Positions 51,769 through 61,264 of a DNA stretch of 64,000 bases are shown piece after piece (positions within the stretch are counted from its first letter, which is position 1; every line of letters begins with the position of its first letter). The translations under genes were made by a program, and so were the position numbers. This DNA comes from an uncultured Aeromonadaceae bacterium (GTDB taxonomy: Bacteria > Pseudomonadota > Gammaproteobacteria > Enterobacterales > Aeromonadaceae). The DNA is taken from contig CAMFKP010000004.1 in the NCBI GenBank assembly GCA_945957385.1, forward strand, positions 53,338 to 117,337, in the 5' to 3' direction. The notes under the pieces were generated by a model. The model saw only the letters and a list, made by a program, of their open reading frames with translations, did not search any database and was not told where the DNA came from.

Positions 51769-54700
51769 ATGACGCATTCTTCTCACCCAAACTGGTTGGT
51801 GCGCACGACACGTTGCCACCCCACTCTTATCGGATTGATATTCTCGACCCTAATGTCACTGAGTTGGTTCGCAGCTGCGGCGCCAGTGAATGTCACCCTG
51901 CCCGATCTGCCCAGCACAACGTCCATTCAAGAACAGCTCAATCAGCTGGGCAAACGCGAGGCATTGACTGTTTCAGAAAAAGCTAAACGCGAGGATCTGG
52001 AAAAAACCCTCGCGTTGCTGGAAAACATCGATAAAGAAAAAGACAAACTGAAGAACCAGCAAAAGATGCTGGAAGCGGCTCCGGCCAAGTTGCAACAATA
52101 TAATGCCGAGCTGGATCGACTCCGCAAACCTGCTGACAGTGAAAAACTGGCCAAGCAACTGGATCAACTCCCCATCAACCAACTCGATAAACGCCTTACC
52201 TCTGCTATGGGTGAACTGCAGCAGGCACAGGAAGAACTGGCGGCAGCCAGCAGTCAGCTAACCACCTTGCAAACCTTGCCAGAACGCGTGCAAGTTAGCA
52301 TGAGTCAAGCCTTCAACCGCAGCCAGGACATTCGCAACCAGCTCAATGGCGTCAGCAATAAGGGCGAACTCACGAATAGTCAGCGCCATCTGCTCAATGC
52401 CGAACTGGCAATGCTGACGCTGCAACTGGCTCAGCAGCAAAAAGACCTGGATAACAACACCACGCTACAAGATTTAGCCCTCAAACGTCAGAGTCTGGCC
52501 GGAGTGCAAATCACGCAACTGGAGCAAGAAATACAGGCGTTACAGAGTCGCATCAATGCCAAACGACTCAATAACAGCGAAAAAACTGCCGCCGATGTCG
52601 TCAGCGAGGCCAGTGCGACAGAAAATCGTAATCCACTGATCGACAAAGAACTCAGAATCAATCAACAGCTCAGTGAACGTCTGATCAGCGCTACTGAACA
52701 GATCAATCAGCTGGTGCAAGAAAACATCAAAATCAAAGGTTGGCTGGAACGTGTCACCCAGACTGAGCGGAATCTGAATGAACAGATATCCATGCTCAAA
52801 GGCAGCCTGCTGCTATCAAAGATTCTCTATCAACAGCGCCAGATGTTGCCAGACTCCAAAGTCGCCATCGATCTTGATGAGATGATTGCCGATCTACGTC
52901 TGGCTCAATTCGATATTAATCAGCAACGCGACCAGCTATTCCAGCGTGACGCCATGCTCGACAAGATGTTGCAAGGCGTGCCGGCCGGCGATCAAGGATC
53001 GCTACGCCAGGAGCTCAGTGACGCTCTGGATAGCCGCAAAGAGCTACTGGATCAGTTGAACAAGCAATTGGGCAGTCAGCTCAATCTGGCTATCAACATC
53101 AAACTGAATCAGCAACAACTGCAGCGCATCAACAGTTCACTGCAATTCACGCTGCAGCAACAAATCTTCTGGGTTAGCAGTAATAAACCCCTGGACTGGG
53201 CCTGGTTTACGGGCTTGCCCAAAGCGCTCAAAAGCCAGTTTGACGCAGCCACTATCAGTTTCCACAAAGAAGAGTGGTTGAAGAAAACCTGGCCGTTGCT
53301 GATTTTGATTATTCCAATGGTGGTACTGGCTATCTTGTTGCGTTGGAAACGCCGGTTGTTACGCGACAAAGTCACTAAGCTGAGCAAGGACATCGGCCGT
53401 CTGAGTAAGGACAGCCAACTGCACACCCCTAAGGCACTGTTGTTTACTGGGCTTGAGGTATTACCCGGAGCCCTGCTGATCATGTCCATCGGATTGCTGT
53501 TCCTGTTCAGTGGCCTCAGCGAGCCCAAGGTCATCTGGTTTATGTCGCTGCGGCTCACTGCCGCCTATATGGCCTTCAGCATGCTGCTGAAAATTCTGCG
53601 CCCAGGCGGCATGGCAGAGACGCACTTTGGCCAGGCTCCGGCAGAGGTCGCCCACAAATACCGCTCCCTCAAATACGTCTGGCGTTCACTGATACCACTG
53701 ATCATCGTTGCCACCCTGGGTGAGCTGGAGCCGTCACGCTTAGCAACCGATGCCATCGGCCAGCTGGTAACCTTGACCATGCTGATCGTGACGTTAGTGC
53801 TCATCTACCCGATCTTTCGCGCTCGCATGGGCCAGGAACGGGATGTGATGCACTGGTTGGCGGCCATGTTGCTGACATTGGCCCCCATTGCTCTCATCGT
53901 GCTGGTCGCAATGGGCTACTACTACACGGCTCTGAAGTTGACCAATCGCTTCATCGATACCTTCTACCTGTTTATGGCCTGGAGCATCATCCAGCAGACC
54001 GCATTCCGCGGCTTGGCGATCGCTGCGCGCCGCTTGGCTCATCGCCGCGCCGTTGCCCGTCGTGAACAGCTGAAACAACAAGAAGACACCGATACGACCG
54101 AGCTGATTGAAGACAAACCGATATCACTGGAAGAGATCAACCAACAATCCTTGCGACTGACGAAGATAATGCTGTTCGTATTGTTCGCAGGCTGCTTCTA
54201 CTGGTTATGGTCCGATCTGGTGGCCGTGCTCTCTTACCTCGACAGCATTACGCTTTGGCATCACTCCGTTGGTAGCCCAGGGAATGAAATCCTGCAGCCG
54301 GTGAGTCTGCGTGACCTGCTGATGGCGGTAGCCTTTGCCGTGACCGCCTGGGTGCTGACCAAGAACCTCCCGGGGTTGCTGGAGGTGCTGGTCCTGTCGC
54401 GTATGCAACTGGGACAGGGGGCTAACTACACCATCAAGACCATGCTCTCCTACATCATTACCAGTTTAGGTGCGCTGGCCGCCCTCTCCTCACTCGGTTT
54501 GTCATGGGACAAACTGCAATGGCTGGTAGCCGCGCTGTCGGTGGGTTTGGGATTTGGCTTACAGGAGATCTTCGCCAATTTTGTTTCTGGTCTGATCATC
54601 CTGTTTGAACGCCCGGTGCGGATCGGTGACGTCATCACACTCGGCACTTTCTCCGGAACCGTCAGCAAGATCCGTATCCGTGCCACCACGGTCACCGATT

Positions 54701-55170
54701 TTGACCGCAAGGAGATCATTGTTCCGAACAAGATGTTCATTACCAATCAGCTCACCAACTGGTCACTGTCTGACACCACCACCCGGGTGATCCTGCGGAT
54801 TGGCGTGGCCTATGGTTCTGATTTGGACAAGACCAAGTCTTTACTGTTGCAGGCTGCGCGCGAAAACAGCCGTGTGCTGCGCGAGCCGGAACCCGTGGTC
54901 TATTTCTTGAACTTCGGTGCCAGCACCCTGGATCACGAAATGCGCATGTTTGTGCAAGAGCTCGGCGATCGCAATCCGGCCGTTGATGAGATCAACCGGC
55001 GGATCGATCAACTGTTCCGCGAGAACAATATCGAAATCGCGTTCAACCAGGTGGATGTCTACGTCAAGAACATGAGCACCGGACAAGAACAGAAGCTCGA
55101 ATCCAACGGTGTCATAGCGGCGGCCGCCGCGGCCGGTACACCGCCGACACCGGCTGCACCGGCGCCATAA
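51769..55170 (+). CDS. mscK: Mechanosensitive channel MscK/KefA
   Basis: An 1133-residue large MscS-type channel (E. coli MscK 1120). A signal peptide to about residue 38 (SWFAAAAP), a periplasmic coiled-coil region rich in Gln and Leu (about 45-480), about eleven membrane segments from 500 on, and the MscS pore and beta domain at 900-1095 (GLGFGLQEIFANFVSGLIIL, VRIGDVITLGTFSGTVSKI). The C-terminus is an alanine/proline tail. It opens under osmotic down-shock. It stands between pykF and nifA, so it splits the nif cluster. Confidence 0.94.
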   Translation: MTHSSHPNWLVRTTRCHPTLIGLIFSTLMSLSWFAAAAPVNVTLPDLPSTTSIQEQLNQLGKREALTVSEKAKREDLEKTLALLENIDKEKDKLKNQQKMLEAAPAKLQQYNAELDRLRKPADSEKLAKQLDQLPINQLDKRLTSAMGELQQAQEELAAASSQLTTLQTLPERVQVSMSQAFNRSQDIRNQLNGVSNKGELTNSQRHLLNAELAMLTLQLAQQQKDLDNNTTLQDLALKRQSLAGVQITQLEQEIQALQSRINAKRLNNSEKTAADVVSEASATENRNPLIDKELRINQQLSERLISATEQINQLVQENIKIKGWLERVTQTERNLNEQISMLKGSLLLSKILYQQRQMLPDSKVAIDLDEMIADLRLAQFDINQQRDQLFQRDAMLDKMLQGVPAGDQGSLRQELSDALDSRKELLDQLNKQLGSQLNLAINIKLNQQQLQRINSSLQFTLQQQIFWVSSNKPLDWAWFTGLPKALKSQFDAATISFHKEEWLKKTWPLLILIIPMVVLAILLRWKRRLLRDKVTKLSKDIGRLSKDSQLHTPKALLFTGLEVLPGALLIMSIGLLFLFSGLSEPKVIWFMSLRLTAAYMAFSMLLKILRPGGMAETHFGQAPAEVAHKYRSLKYVWRSLIPLIIVATLGELEPSRLATDAIGQLVTLTMLIVTLVLIYPIFRARMGQERDVMHWLAAMLLTLAPIALIVLVAMGYYYTALKLTNRFIDTFYLFMAWSIIQQTAFRGLAIAARRLAHRRAVARREQLKQQEDTDTTELIEDKPISLEEINQQSLRLTKIMLFVLFAGCFYWLWSDLVAVLSYLDSITLWHHSVGSPGNEILQPVSLRDLLMAVAFAVTAWVLTKNLPGLLEVLVLSRMQLGQGANYTIKTMLSYIITSLGALAALSSLGLSWDKLQWLVAALSVGLGFGLQEIFANFVSGLIILFERPVRIGDVITLGTFSGTVSKIRIRATTVTDFDRKEIIVPNKMFITNQLTNWSLSDTTTRVILRIGVAYGSDLDKTKSLLLQAARENSRVLREPEPVVYFLNFGASTLDHEMRMFVQELGDRNPAVDEINRRIDQLFRENNIEIAFNQVDVYVKNMSTGQEQKLESNGVIAAAAAAGTPPTPAAPAP

Positions 55171-55188
55171 CCTTCGTCATGAAATCAT

Positions 55189-55215
55189 CAGGGCCCCTCT
55201 CGGGGCCCTGTGTTT
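55189..55215. terminator. Bidirectional terminator between mscK and nifA
   Basis: CAGGGCCCC/GGGGCCCTG with a TCTC-type loop, then TGTTTT on the plus strand. It serves the convergent ends of mscK and nifA. Confidence 0.85.
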
Positions 55216-55223
55216 TATCGCAT

Positions 55224-56816
55224 TCAGATCCGCCGCATATTGATGTTCATAATCTGGATACGATAGGCAATCTGACGCGGTGTCATACCCAGCAAGCGCG
55301 CTGCCTTGGCCTGTACCCAACCACACTTTTCCAAGGCCGCAATCAGACGTTGCCGCTCATCCAACTCTTCATCCCCCCCCTCCGCCAGCACAGGTCGCGC
55401 CACATGGGCAACCGGTAGCACCGCTGTTGATTCTTGCGTGTTGAACAGTATGACATCCCGATCAATAAGCCCGGTTTCTGACATGATCGATGCACGTTCC
55501 AGGCAATTTTCCAGCTCGCGAACGTTACCTGGCCAGTGATAACTGACGAGCATACGAATCGCCCCATCGCTGATCTTCAACTCACGGCCCTGTTTTTGTG
55601 ACAACTTTTGCAACAGAAAACGCGCCAGCTCCGGAATGTCTTCCAGGCGTTCACGCAACGCCGGCAACTGGATCGGCATGACATTCAGGCGATAATAGAG
55701 GTCTTCGCGAAAATGCCCCTTGCGCACCTCCTCCTCCAGATTACGGTTTGTCGCGGCGACCACCCTGACATCGACTGACAAGGTGTCCGTTCCCCCGACC
55801 CGTTCCATCTCGCCCTCTTGCAAGATACGCAGCAGTTTGGCCTGAAACGAGGCGCTGATTTCGCCAATCTCATCGAGAAACAGGGTACCGCCATCGGCCA
55901 GTTCAAAACGGCCTTTGCGCTGTTTGACCGCACCGGTAAAGGCGCCTTTCTCATGACCGAACAGTTCACTTTCCAGCAAGGTGTCCGGCAAGGCGGCGCA
56001 GTTGAGCTTGACGAACGGACCGCTGGCACGCGGCGAGTTGTAATGGATCGCGTTGGCTATCAACTCTTTCCCCGTGCCGCTTTCACCTCGCACCAGCACT
56101 GTGGTATCCCATTTAGCAACCTGGCGAATCGAATCGAAGATCTGCCGCATCGAAGCCGTCTGCCCCACCATGTTGTCAAACCCATATTGGTGACGCACCT
56201 TGCGGCGCAGGCTGTCGCGCTCGCTGCGCAACGCCTCGCTCTCAGAGCGCGCCTGGCCAACCAGGCGTACGGTTTGTGCCGTCAGGTTGGCTACCATCTC
56301 CATGAAGCGGGTACGTACCGGCAGACTCTCGACATCAGCAGACTTGGGCTGGGCCGCCAAGACCCCAATCGGCCGATGATCGGCGCCGGGGATCGGCACA
56401 CAGATAAACGGCAGCGAATATTCAAACAGATTCAGCCGATCCAGAAAGCGCGGATCATCCGCCACCCGCGGCACCACCACCGACTCCCCCTGATGCATCA
56501 CGGTACCCAAGATCCCTTCACCAATACGGTAACGGATGCTCTTCATATCCTTGATCACTTCCGGATCCACGCCGTGCAGCGCCTGAATAAACAGCGCGCT
56601 GCGATTGTGATCAAACAACGACACCAGACCAAACTGCATCTGGGCATGCTCATGCAGACTCTGCAACATGGCTGACAACGTCTGCTCCAGATCCAGTGAG
56701 CGGCTGAGTACCACGCTGATCTGGTGTAACGCTGCCAATTGTTGCTGCATGCTGAGTCCTTTCTGGCTAGCAGCAACCCCTGTGGCCACAGAGGAAGAAA
56801 TCGTACTGCTCATCAT
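55224..56816 (-). CDS. nifA: Nif-specific sigma-54 activator NifA
   Basis: A 530-residue enhancer-binding protein. GAF domain about 37-185, AAA+ domain with Walker A GESGTGKE at 244-251, sigma-54 contact GAFTGA at 291-296 and Walker B TLFLDE, then a Fis-type HTH in the last 45 residues ([18 protein letters not shown]). The linker between AAA+ and HTH lacks the CxxxxC pair of oxygen-sensitive NifA, which fits control by NifL. Two adjoining ATGs (56816 and 56813) overlap the nifL stop; GGGAGG is ideally placed for the second. NifL and NifA are thus translationally coupled. Confidence 0.96.
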   Translation of the reverse strand: MMSSTISSSVATGVAASQKGLSMQQQLAALHQISVVLSRSLDLEQTLSAMLQSLHEHAQMQFGLVSLFDHNRSALFIQALHGVDPEVIKDMKSIRYRIGEGILGTVMHQGESVVVPRVADDPRFLDRLNLFEYSLPFICVPIPGADHRPIGVLAAQPKSADVESLPVRTRFMEMVANLTAQTVRLVGQARSESEALRSERDSLRRKVRHQYGFDNMVGQTASMRQIFDSIRQVAKWDTTVLVRGESGTGKELIANAIHYNSPRASGPFVKLNCAALPDTLLESELFGHEKGAFTGAVKQRKGRFELADGGTLFLDEIGEISASFQAKLLRILQEGEMERVGGTDTLSVDVRVVAATNRNLEEEVRKGHFREDLYYRLNVMPIQLPALRERLEDIPELARFLLQKLSQKQGRELKISDGAIRMLVSYHWPGNVRELENCLERASIMSETGLIDRDVILFNTQESTAVLPVAHVARPVLAEGGDEELDERQRLIAALEKCGWVQAKAARLLGMTPRQIAYRIQIMNINMRRI

Positions 56817-58318
56817 GACCTCCCGTCGTCGAGCATCAAAGGCAATTCAAGATGGATCTGAACTCCGCCCAGCGTGCTGGCCAGTATGGCGATGATGCCA
56901 CTGTGGTCGTTGACGATTCCCTGCACCAACGACAAGGCCAACTCGGCGCCCTCATTGCGCTGCCACAGACAGCTGAAGGGCAGACTGTGATAGTCAGCCA
57001 GCTCATCAAGCGCGGGGCCGGAGTCCTCGAGTAACAAACAGATGGTCTGTTCAGTGATATGGCTGGTTACGCTGAGCTGCCCCCCCTCAGCAGGCAGACG
57101 CAGGCGTAGCTGTTCCAGCAGCTGCCACAGAGCCAGAGTCAAACGCAGTGGCTGTCCCTCCAATCGGATCGCCGCATCCGGCAGCATCAGTTCACAGGTC
57201 TGCCCGGGCAAAAGCCGGGGACGCAACAGGGCATCCACATCCGCCAGCAAGGAGGCTAGCCGTAGCGGCTGCCGCGCCTCCAGCGCCGGATTTGGGCGGC
57301 TGTCTTGTAACCATTGCCACGCCCGCTCCCCCTCTTCACGGGCAGCCCGTACCGCAGGATTAAGCTGATTGCCCGGCTCGAGCCGTTCAGCCGCCTGCAA
57401 CAGATTCAGTGGTGCTCGCAGCTTCAATGACGCCGCTTGCAAGGTCTCCTCGACCACGAGCAGTAGCCGCTGTTCATCCAGACGCAGACGAAGCTGCTCC
57501 AGCCGCGCCTGCTCCAGACGCACATACTCGGCGCTGCAATCCTGGATCAACAGCAGACTGAAGGTGCGCCGTCCATGACCAAAATAGTGACCTGCCTCTT
57601 CGCTGAGACTTTCGATCGGTAAGCGGGACAGCGTGAACCAGTGGGTCTGCTGGCGAATCCGCAGAGGCAAAAACACACCCGCTGGCGTGACATGGGGCTC
57701 CACCTGTTGCAAGCGGGCCGCCGGCTCCCCGCCAGACAGATCACTGCGCAGCGTCTTATAGGCCAGGTTATCCAGCAGGATCTGCTCGTTGTCATCCAGC
57801 ACGGCTACGGCCATCGGTGCCGCATTGAGCACCGCCTCCAGCAGCGCCATCTGGTTTTGCAGGCGTTGGTCCAGCGCATGCCGCTCACTGATATCCTTGT
57901 GCATGCCGAGAAAGTGGCTGATATGGCCGGCACTATCGAGCACCGGTGTCACCGTCACCTCGGCCAGATACAAGGAGCCATCCTTGCGCTTGTTGATCAG
58001 GCGGCCACTCCACGAACGCCGCGACTCCAGCGTGGACCACATCGCCTGATAGCGGCTGCGTGGCGTCTGTTGACTGGCCAACACATTGTGATTGCGCCCC
58101 TTGAGCTCGCTGCGGCTAAAGCCGGTCAGGCGGCTGAACGCCTGATTGGAGTAAATAATGTGAGCCTCAGGATCGGTGATCGAAATGGCCACCGATGATT
58201 GTTCTACGACATGAAAAAAGAGCTCCCCCGGCAGAGCTTGCATCAGCTGCTGCACCAGAGCCGGATCACCGCCGCCGAGCAGTGCAGTTTCGGCAGGAAA
58301 TAAAGCCAGATGACTCAT
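56813..58318 (-). CDS. nifL: Nitrogen-fixation regulatory flavoprotein NifL
   Basis: A 501-residue anti-activator. PAS1 at about 30-150 (FFHVVEQSSVAISITDPEAHIIYSNQAFSRLTGF; the segment SWSGRLINKRKDG is typical of FAD-binding NifL PAS1), PAS2 at about 160-280, then a helical region and a GHKL-like C-terminus (ICLLLEDSGPALDELA). In the helix where histidine kinases hold HxxRxPL it has KLRAPLNLL, so there is no phosphoacceptor histidine. NifL binds NifA and blocks it when oxidised or nitrogen-replete. AAGGAGCATAC precedes the ATG. The gene is divergent from rnfA. Confidence 0.94.
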   Translation of the reverse strand: MSHLALFPAETALLGGGDPALVQQLMQALPGELFFHVVEQSSVAISITDPEAHIIYSNQAFSRLTGFSRSELKGRNHNVLASQQTPRSRYQAMWSTLESRRSWSGRLINKRKDGSLYLAEVTVTPVLDSAGHISHFLGMHKDISERHALDQRLQNQMALLEAVLNAAPMAVAVLDDNEQILLDNLAYKTLRSDLSGGEPAARLQQVEPHVTPAGVFLPLRIRQQTHWFTLSRLPIESLSEEAGHYFGHGRRTFSLLLIQDCSAEYVRLEQARLEQLRLRLDEQRLLLVVEETLQAASLKLRAPLNLLQAAERLEPGNQLNPAVRAAREEGERAWQWLQDSRPNPALEARQPLRLASLLADVDALLRPRLLPGQTCELMLPDAAIRLEGQPLRLTLALWQLLEQLRLRLPAEGGQLSVTSHITEQTICLLLEDSGPALDELADYHSLPFSCLWQRNEGAELALSLVQGIVNDHSGIIAILASTLGGVQIHLELPLMLDDGRS

Positions 58319-58356
58319 GTATGCTCCTTAGATGGACTTCACCAGCCAACCTGTAC

Positions 58357-58372
58357 TGTCTTTTGTCGGACA
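58357..58372. promoter_or_regulatory. NifA-type site 1 in the nifL-rnfA gap
   Basis: TGTCTTTTGTCGGACA, an exact TGT-N10-ACA. It is about 240 bases upstream of the rnfA -24 element; it lies between the nifL promoter and nifL itself. Confidence 0.5.
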
Positions 58373-58426
58373 AATTGTCTGTTCTGTCGCTCAGGTCGCC
58401 GGGCAACCGTGCGCTAAGGGCATAAA

Positions 58427-58442
58427 TGCAAGTCCTGTTCCC
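58427..58442 (-). promoter_or_regulatory. Candidate sigma-54 promoter of nifLA
   Basis: On the minus strand GGGAACAGGACTTGCA, with GG at -24 and TTGCA at -12 at the right spacing. It is 109 bases upstream of the nifL ATG and shares bases with the NifA-type site at 58436-58451. Confidence 0.6.
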
Positions 58443-58451
58443 TTTACAACA
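58436..58451. promoter_or_regulatory. NifA-type site 2 in the nifL-rnfA gap
   Basis: TGTTCCCTTTACAACA, an exact TGT-N10-ACA, 160 bases upstream of the rnfA -24 element, a usual position for NifA activation of rnf. It overlaps the predicted nifL -24 region. Confidence 0.6.
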
Positions 58452-58610
58452 TATTTGGGACTAGTTCGGAGCTTTAAGTATAAAAGCCTACATAAACTCG
58501 GGGTTAGCCAGTGATTTGTGCCGCCTGGCGGCCCAGCGCCGGCCCCGGTTGTGCCCTGTTGCATACCATTCGCACTGAAACTGGGCATCCGCCACCGCAA
58601 GTTTGAGGCA

Positions 58611-58626
58611 TGGCACAAAAATCGCA
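58611..58626 (+). promoter_or_regulatory. Sigma-54 promoter of rnfABCDGEH
   Basis: TGGCACAAAAATCGCA matches TGGCAC-N5-TTGCA with a single change (TTGCA to TCGCA), 41 bases before the rnfA ATG. Confidence 0.85.
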
Positions 58627-58666
58627 GACCCGCAGACAACGCCACCAGTACAAGGGATTGTCTGCA

Positions 58667-59245
58667 ATGAACGAAATCATGCTCATCATTCTGGCCAACG
58701 GCCTGGTCAACAACGTGGTACTGGCCCGCTTTCTCGGCCTGTGCTCCTTCATGGGGGTGACCAACAAGATAGGCTCGGCCATCGGTATGTCGCTGGCCAC
58801 CACCTTCGTCATCACGGTTTCCTGCTTCATCGGCTGGATCATCGATCACTGGATTCTGGTGCCGCTGGATCTGGAATACCTGCGCTTGCTGACCTTCATC
58901 ATGTTGATCGCGTCACTGGTACAACTGACCGAACTGTTTGTCGCCAAGCAAAGCCCAGAGCTCTATCGCACCCTGGGCATCTACCTGCCGCTGATCACCA
59001 CCAACTGCGCGGTCCTCGGGGTCGCACTGCTGGTCATTCAAGAACAGTTGAACCTGATCCAAAGCCTGTTCTTCGGTTTCAGTTCTGCGCTGGGCTACTC
59101 CCTGGTGATGGTGCTGTTCTCCGGACTGCGTGAACGCCTGGATCGTTCGCAATTGCCGGGCTTGTTTGCCGGCAAACCGATCAACTTCATCACAGCCGGG
59201 ATTCTGGCGTTATCGTTCGCCGGCTTCGGCGGGCTGGCGGGTTGA
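58667..59245 (+). CDS. rnfA: Rnf electron transport complex subunit RnfA
   Basis: A 192-residue membrane protein (E. coli RsxA 193) with six helices, including NNVVLARFLGLCSFMG and TTNCAVLGVALL, which in the two halves supply the cysteines of the intramembrane [2Fe-2S] cluster shared with RnfE. ATG at 58667 has AAGGGA about 9 bases before; the frame opens at 58610, within the sigma-54 promoter, and is not used. First gene of the rnf operon. Confidence 0.96.
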   Translation: MNEIMLIILANGLVNNVVLARFLGLCSFMGVTNKIGSAIGMSLATTFVITVSCFIGWIIDHWILVPLDLEYLRLLTFIMLIASLVQLTELFVAKQSPELYRTLGIYLPLITTNCAVLGVALLVIQEQLNLIQSLFFGFSSALGYSLVMVLFSGLRERLDRSQLPGLFAGKPINFITAGILALSFAGFGGLAG

Positions 59246-59259
59246 CGGAGGATAAAATC

Positions 59260-59811
59260 ATGATGTTGTTACTCTCACTGATCGCGATCCCGCTGGTCGC
59301 GGCTGTCATCGGATATGCCCTGGGTTATGCCGCCATCCACTTCAAGGTGGAAGGGGATCCGCTGGCCGAGCAGATTGCCAACATGTTACCCAACGGCCAA
59401 TGTGGCCAATGCGGTTACCCCGGCTGTAGTCAGGCGGCGATCGCCATGGCCAAGCACGAAGCCGCGCCAACCATCTGCCCACCGGGCGGCCAACAACTGG
59501 CACAGAAAATCGCTGCTGTGCTAGGGGTGGAGCTGAGCGAGGGTGCCGGCAGCGAAGCCATGGTGGCTGCCATCAATGCCGATGAATGTGATGGCTGCGG
59601 CCGTTGCATCAAGCAGTGCAGCTACGACGCCATCGTCGGAGCCCCACGCCAGCTGCATGGCGTCATCAGCGACGCCTGTACCGGTTGTTCCGCCTGCCTG
59701 TCCGTCTGTCCACACCAGGGCATTGCCCTGCACGCGGATCCATTACTCAGCCGCAAGGTCTGCAAACCCGGTCAGCCCGCAGTATCCCTCGGAGGAGCCC
59801 AACATGCTTAA
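59260..59811 (+). CDS. rnfB: Rnf complex Fe-S subunit RnfB
   Basis: A 183-residue subunit. N-terminal membrane anchor (about 3-27), a [4Fe-4S] domain CGQCGYPGC near 47-55, then two ferredoxin clusters (CDGCGRCIKQC; CTGCSACLSVC). It passes electrons between the soluble ferredoxin and RnfC. GGAGGATAAAATC precedes two adjacent ATGs at 59260 and 59263; an upstream TTG at 59242 overlapping rnfA is less likely. Confidence 0.95.
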   Translation: MMLLLSLIAIPLVAAVIGYALGYAAIHFKVEGDPLAEQIANMLPNGQCGQCGYPGCSQAAIAMAKHEAAPTICPPGGQQLAQKIAAVLGVELSEGAGSEAMVAAINADECDGCGRCIKQCSYDAIVGAPRQLHGVISDACTGCSACLSVCPHQGIALHADPLLSRKVCKPGQPAVSLGGAQHA

Positions 59812-61264
59812 TGCCAAACTCAAGCCGCACGGCTGTATCCACCCCTTGAGCCGCAAGGAGCTGACCAGCGACCTGCCGGTGGAAACCCTCTACCTGCCCA
59901 GCCGGCTGATCCTGCGTCTGCAACAACACTCGGGTGCCCCGGCGCTGCCGGTGGTCAAAGTCGGGGAACAGGTCAAGGCCTACCAGATCATTGCGCGTGG
60001 CAATGGCCGTATGTCGGTACCGGTGCATAGCCCACTGGCAGGCGAGGTCACCGAGATCACCAGCGGTAACAAGCCCAGCATCATCATCAAGGTCAGTGCC
60101 GAACAGAGCCAGGTTTCGCCACTGCAGCTGCTTGAGGAGCTACCAGAGCGCGATGCCATGTTGTCACTGGTCGAACAGGCCGGCATCGTCGGCATGGGCG
60201 GCGCCATGTTCCCGGCCGCGGATAAACTGCGCATGAGCCTGCGCCATAACATAGAAACGCTGATCATCAACGGCAGTGAGTGCGAACCCTACCTTACCGT
60301 TGACGACCGCCTGATGCGCGAACAGGGTGAGCAGTTGCTCGGTGGCATCAAATTTATCCAGCAGATCACCAAGGCGCAGCACGTCTATATCGGCATCGAG
60401 GACAACAAGCCCGAAGCCCTGGCGCGCATGGATGCGCTGTGTGCCGATGAACCGACAGTCGATGTTGTCGCGCTGCCGGCCCTCTACCCGATGGGCTCGG
60501 CCAAGCAGATGATCGAGGCGATCACCGGCCAGCAGATCCCGCGCGGCAAGCGCTCAACCGAGATGGGCGTGCTGGTACAGAACGTCGGCACCTCCATCGC
60601 CATCTTCAACGCGGTGCGCTTCGGCCGGCCACTGACGCACCGCGTCATCACCGTCAGCGGTGGTGCAATAGAGCGCCCGTCGAACCTAATGGTGCCAATT
60701 GGTACACCCGTGTCCGAGATCATCGCATTTTGTGGCGGCTTGAAAAACAAGCCGGCGCGCATGGTGATGGGCGGCCCCATGATGGGCAAAGCCTTCACCG
60801 ACCTGCATGAACCCATTACCAAGGGCTCCAGCGGCGTACTGTTGCTGAACGAAGATGAGTTACCCAGCCCACGACCAAGCGCCTGTGTACGGTGTGGACG
60901 CTGTGTCGATGCCTGTCCGATGAGCCTGGCCCCGCTGGAGATGGTCGCCGAGTTGAAGATCGACAATTTCGACACCGCCAAGAAGATGGGGGTCAACGAA
61001 TGCCTGCTGTGCGGCTCCTGCTCCTATGTCTGCCCGGCGGCCATTCCACTGACCGAGTATTTTGACTGGGGTCAGCAGGAGCTGTATCGCCAGCGCCTGG
61101 CCGAGCAGAAGACCAAACGCACCTGTTTGAACAGCGCCGCCCGGCGCGAACGCCTCGAGCGCGAGGCTCAGGCCCGTGAAGCTGCCAAGGCGGCCAAAGC
61201 GGCGCAATCCGGTAACCGTCGTGCATCGCGGCGTGTCGCTGTCACCGAGGAGAAAACATCATGA
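59804..61264 (+). CDS. rnfC: Rnf complex subunit RnfC
   Basis: A 486-residue NADH-oxidising subunit. The glycine-rich GIVGMGGAMFPAADKL near 145 binds NADH/FMN, and two [4Fe-4S] motifs CVRCGRCVDACP and CLLCGSCSYVCP lie near 375 and 415. It ends with a short charged Ala-rich tail and lacks the long repeat tail of E. coli RsxC. ATG at 59804 has GGAGGAGCCCAAC and overlaps rnfB by 8 bases; the upstream open frame is a shadow of rnfB. Confidence 0.95.
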   Translation: MLNAKLKPHGCIHPLSRKELTSDLPVETLYLPSRLILRLQQHSGAPALPVVKVGEQVKAYQIIARGNGRMSVPVHSPLAGEVTEITSGNKPSIIIKVSAEQSQVSPLQLLEELPERDAMLSLVEQAGIVGMGGAMFPAADKLRMSLRHNIETLIINGSECEPYLTVDDRLMREQGEQLLGGIKFIQQITKAQHVYIGIEDNKPEALARMDALCADEPTVDVVALPALYPMGSAKQMIEAITGQQIPRGKRSTEMGVLVQNVGTSIAIFNAVRFGRPLTHRVITVSGGAIERPSNLMVPIGTPVSEIIAFCGGLKNKPARMVMGGPMMGKAFTDLHEPITKGSSGVLLLNEDELPSPRPSACVRCGRCVDACPMSLAPLEMVAELKIDNFDTAKKMGVNECLLCGSCSYVCPAAIPLTEYFDWGQQELYRQRLAEQKTKRTCLNSAARRERLEREAQAREAAKAAKAAQSGNRRASRRVAVTEEKTS

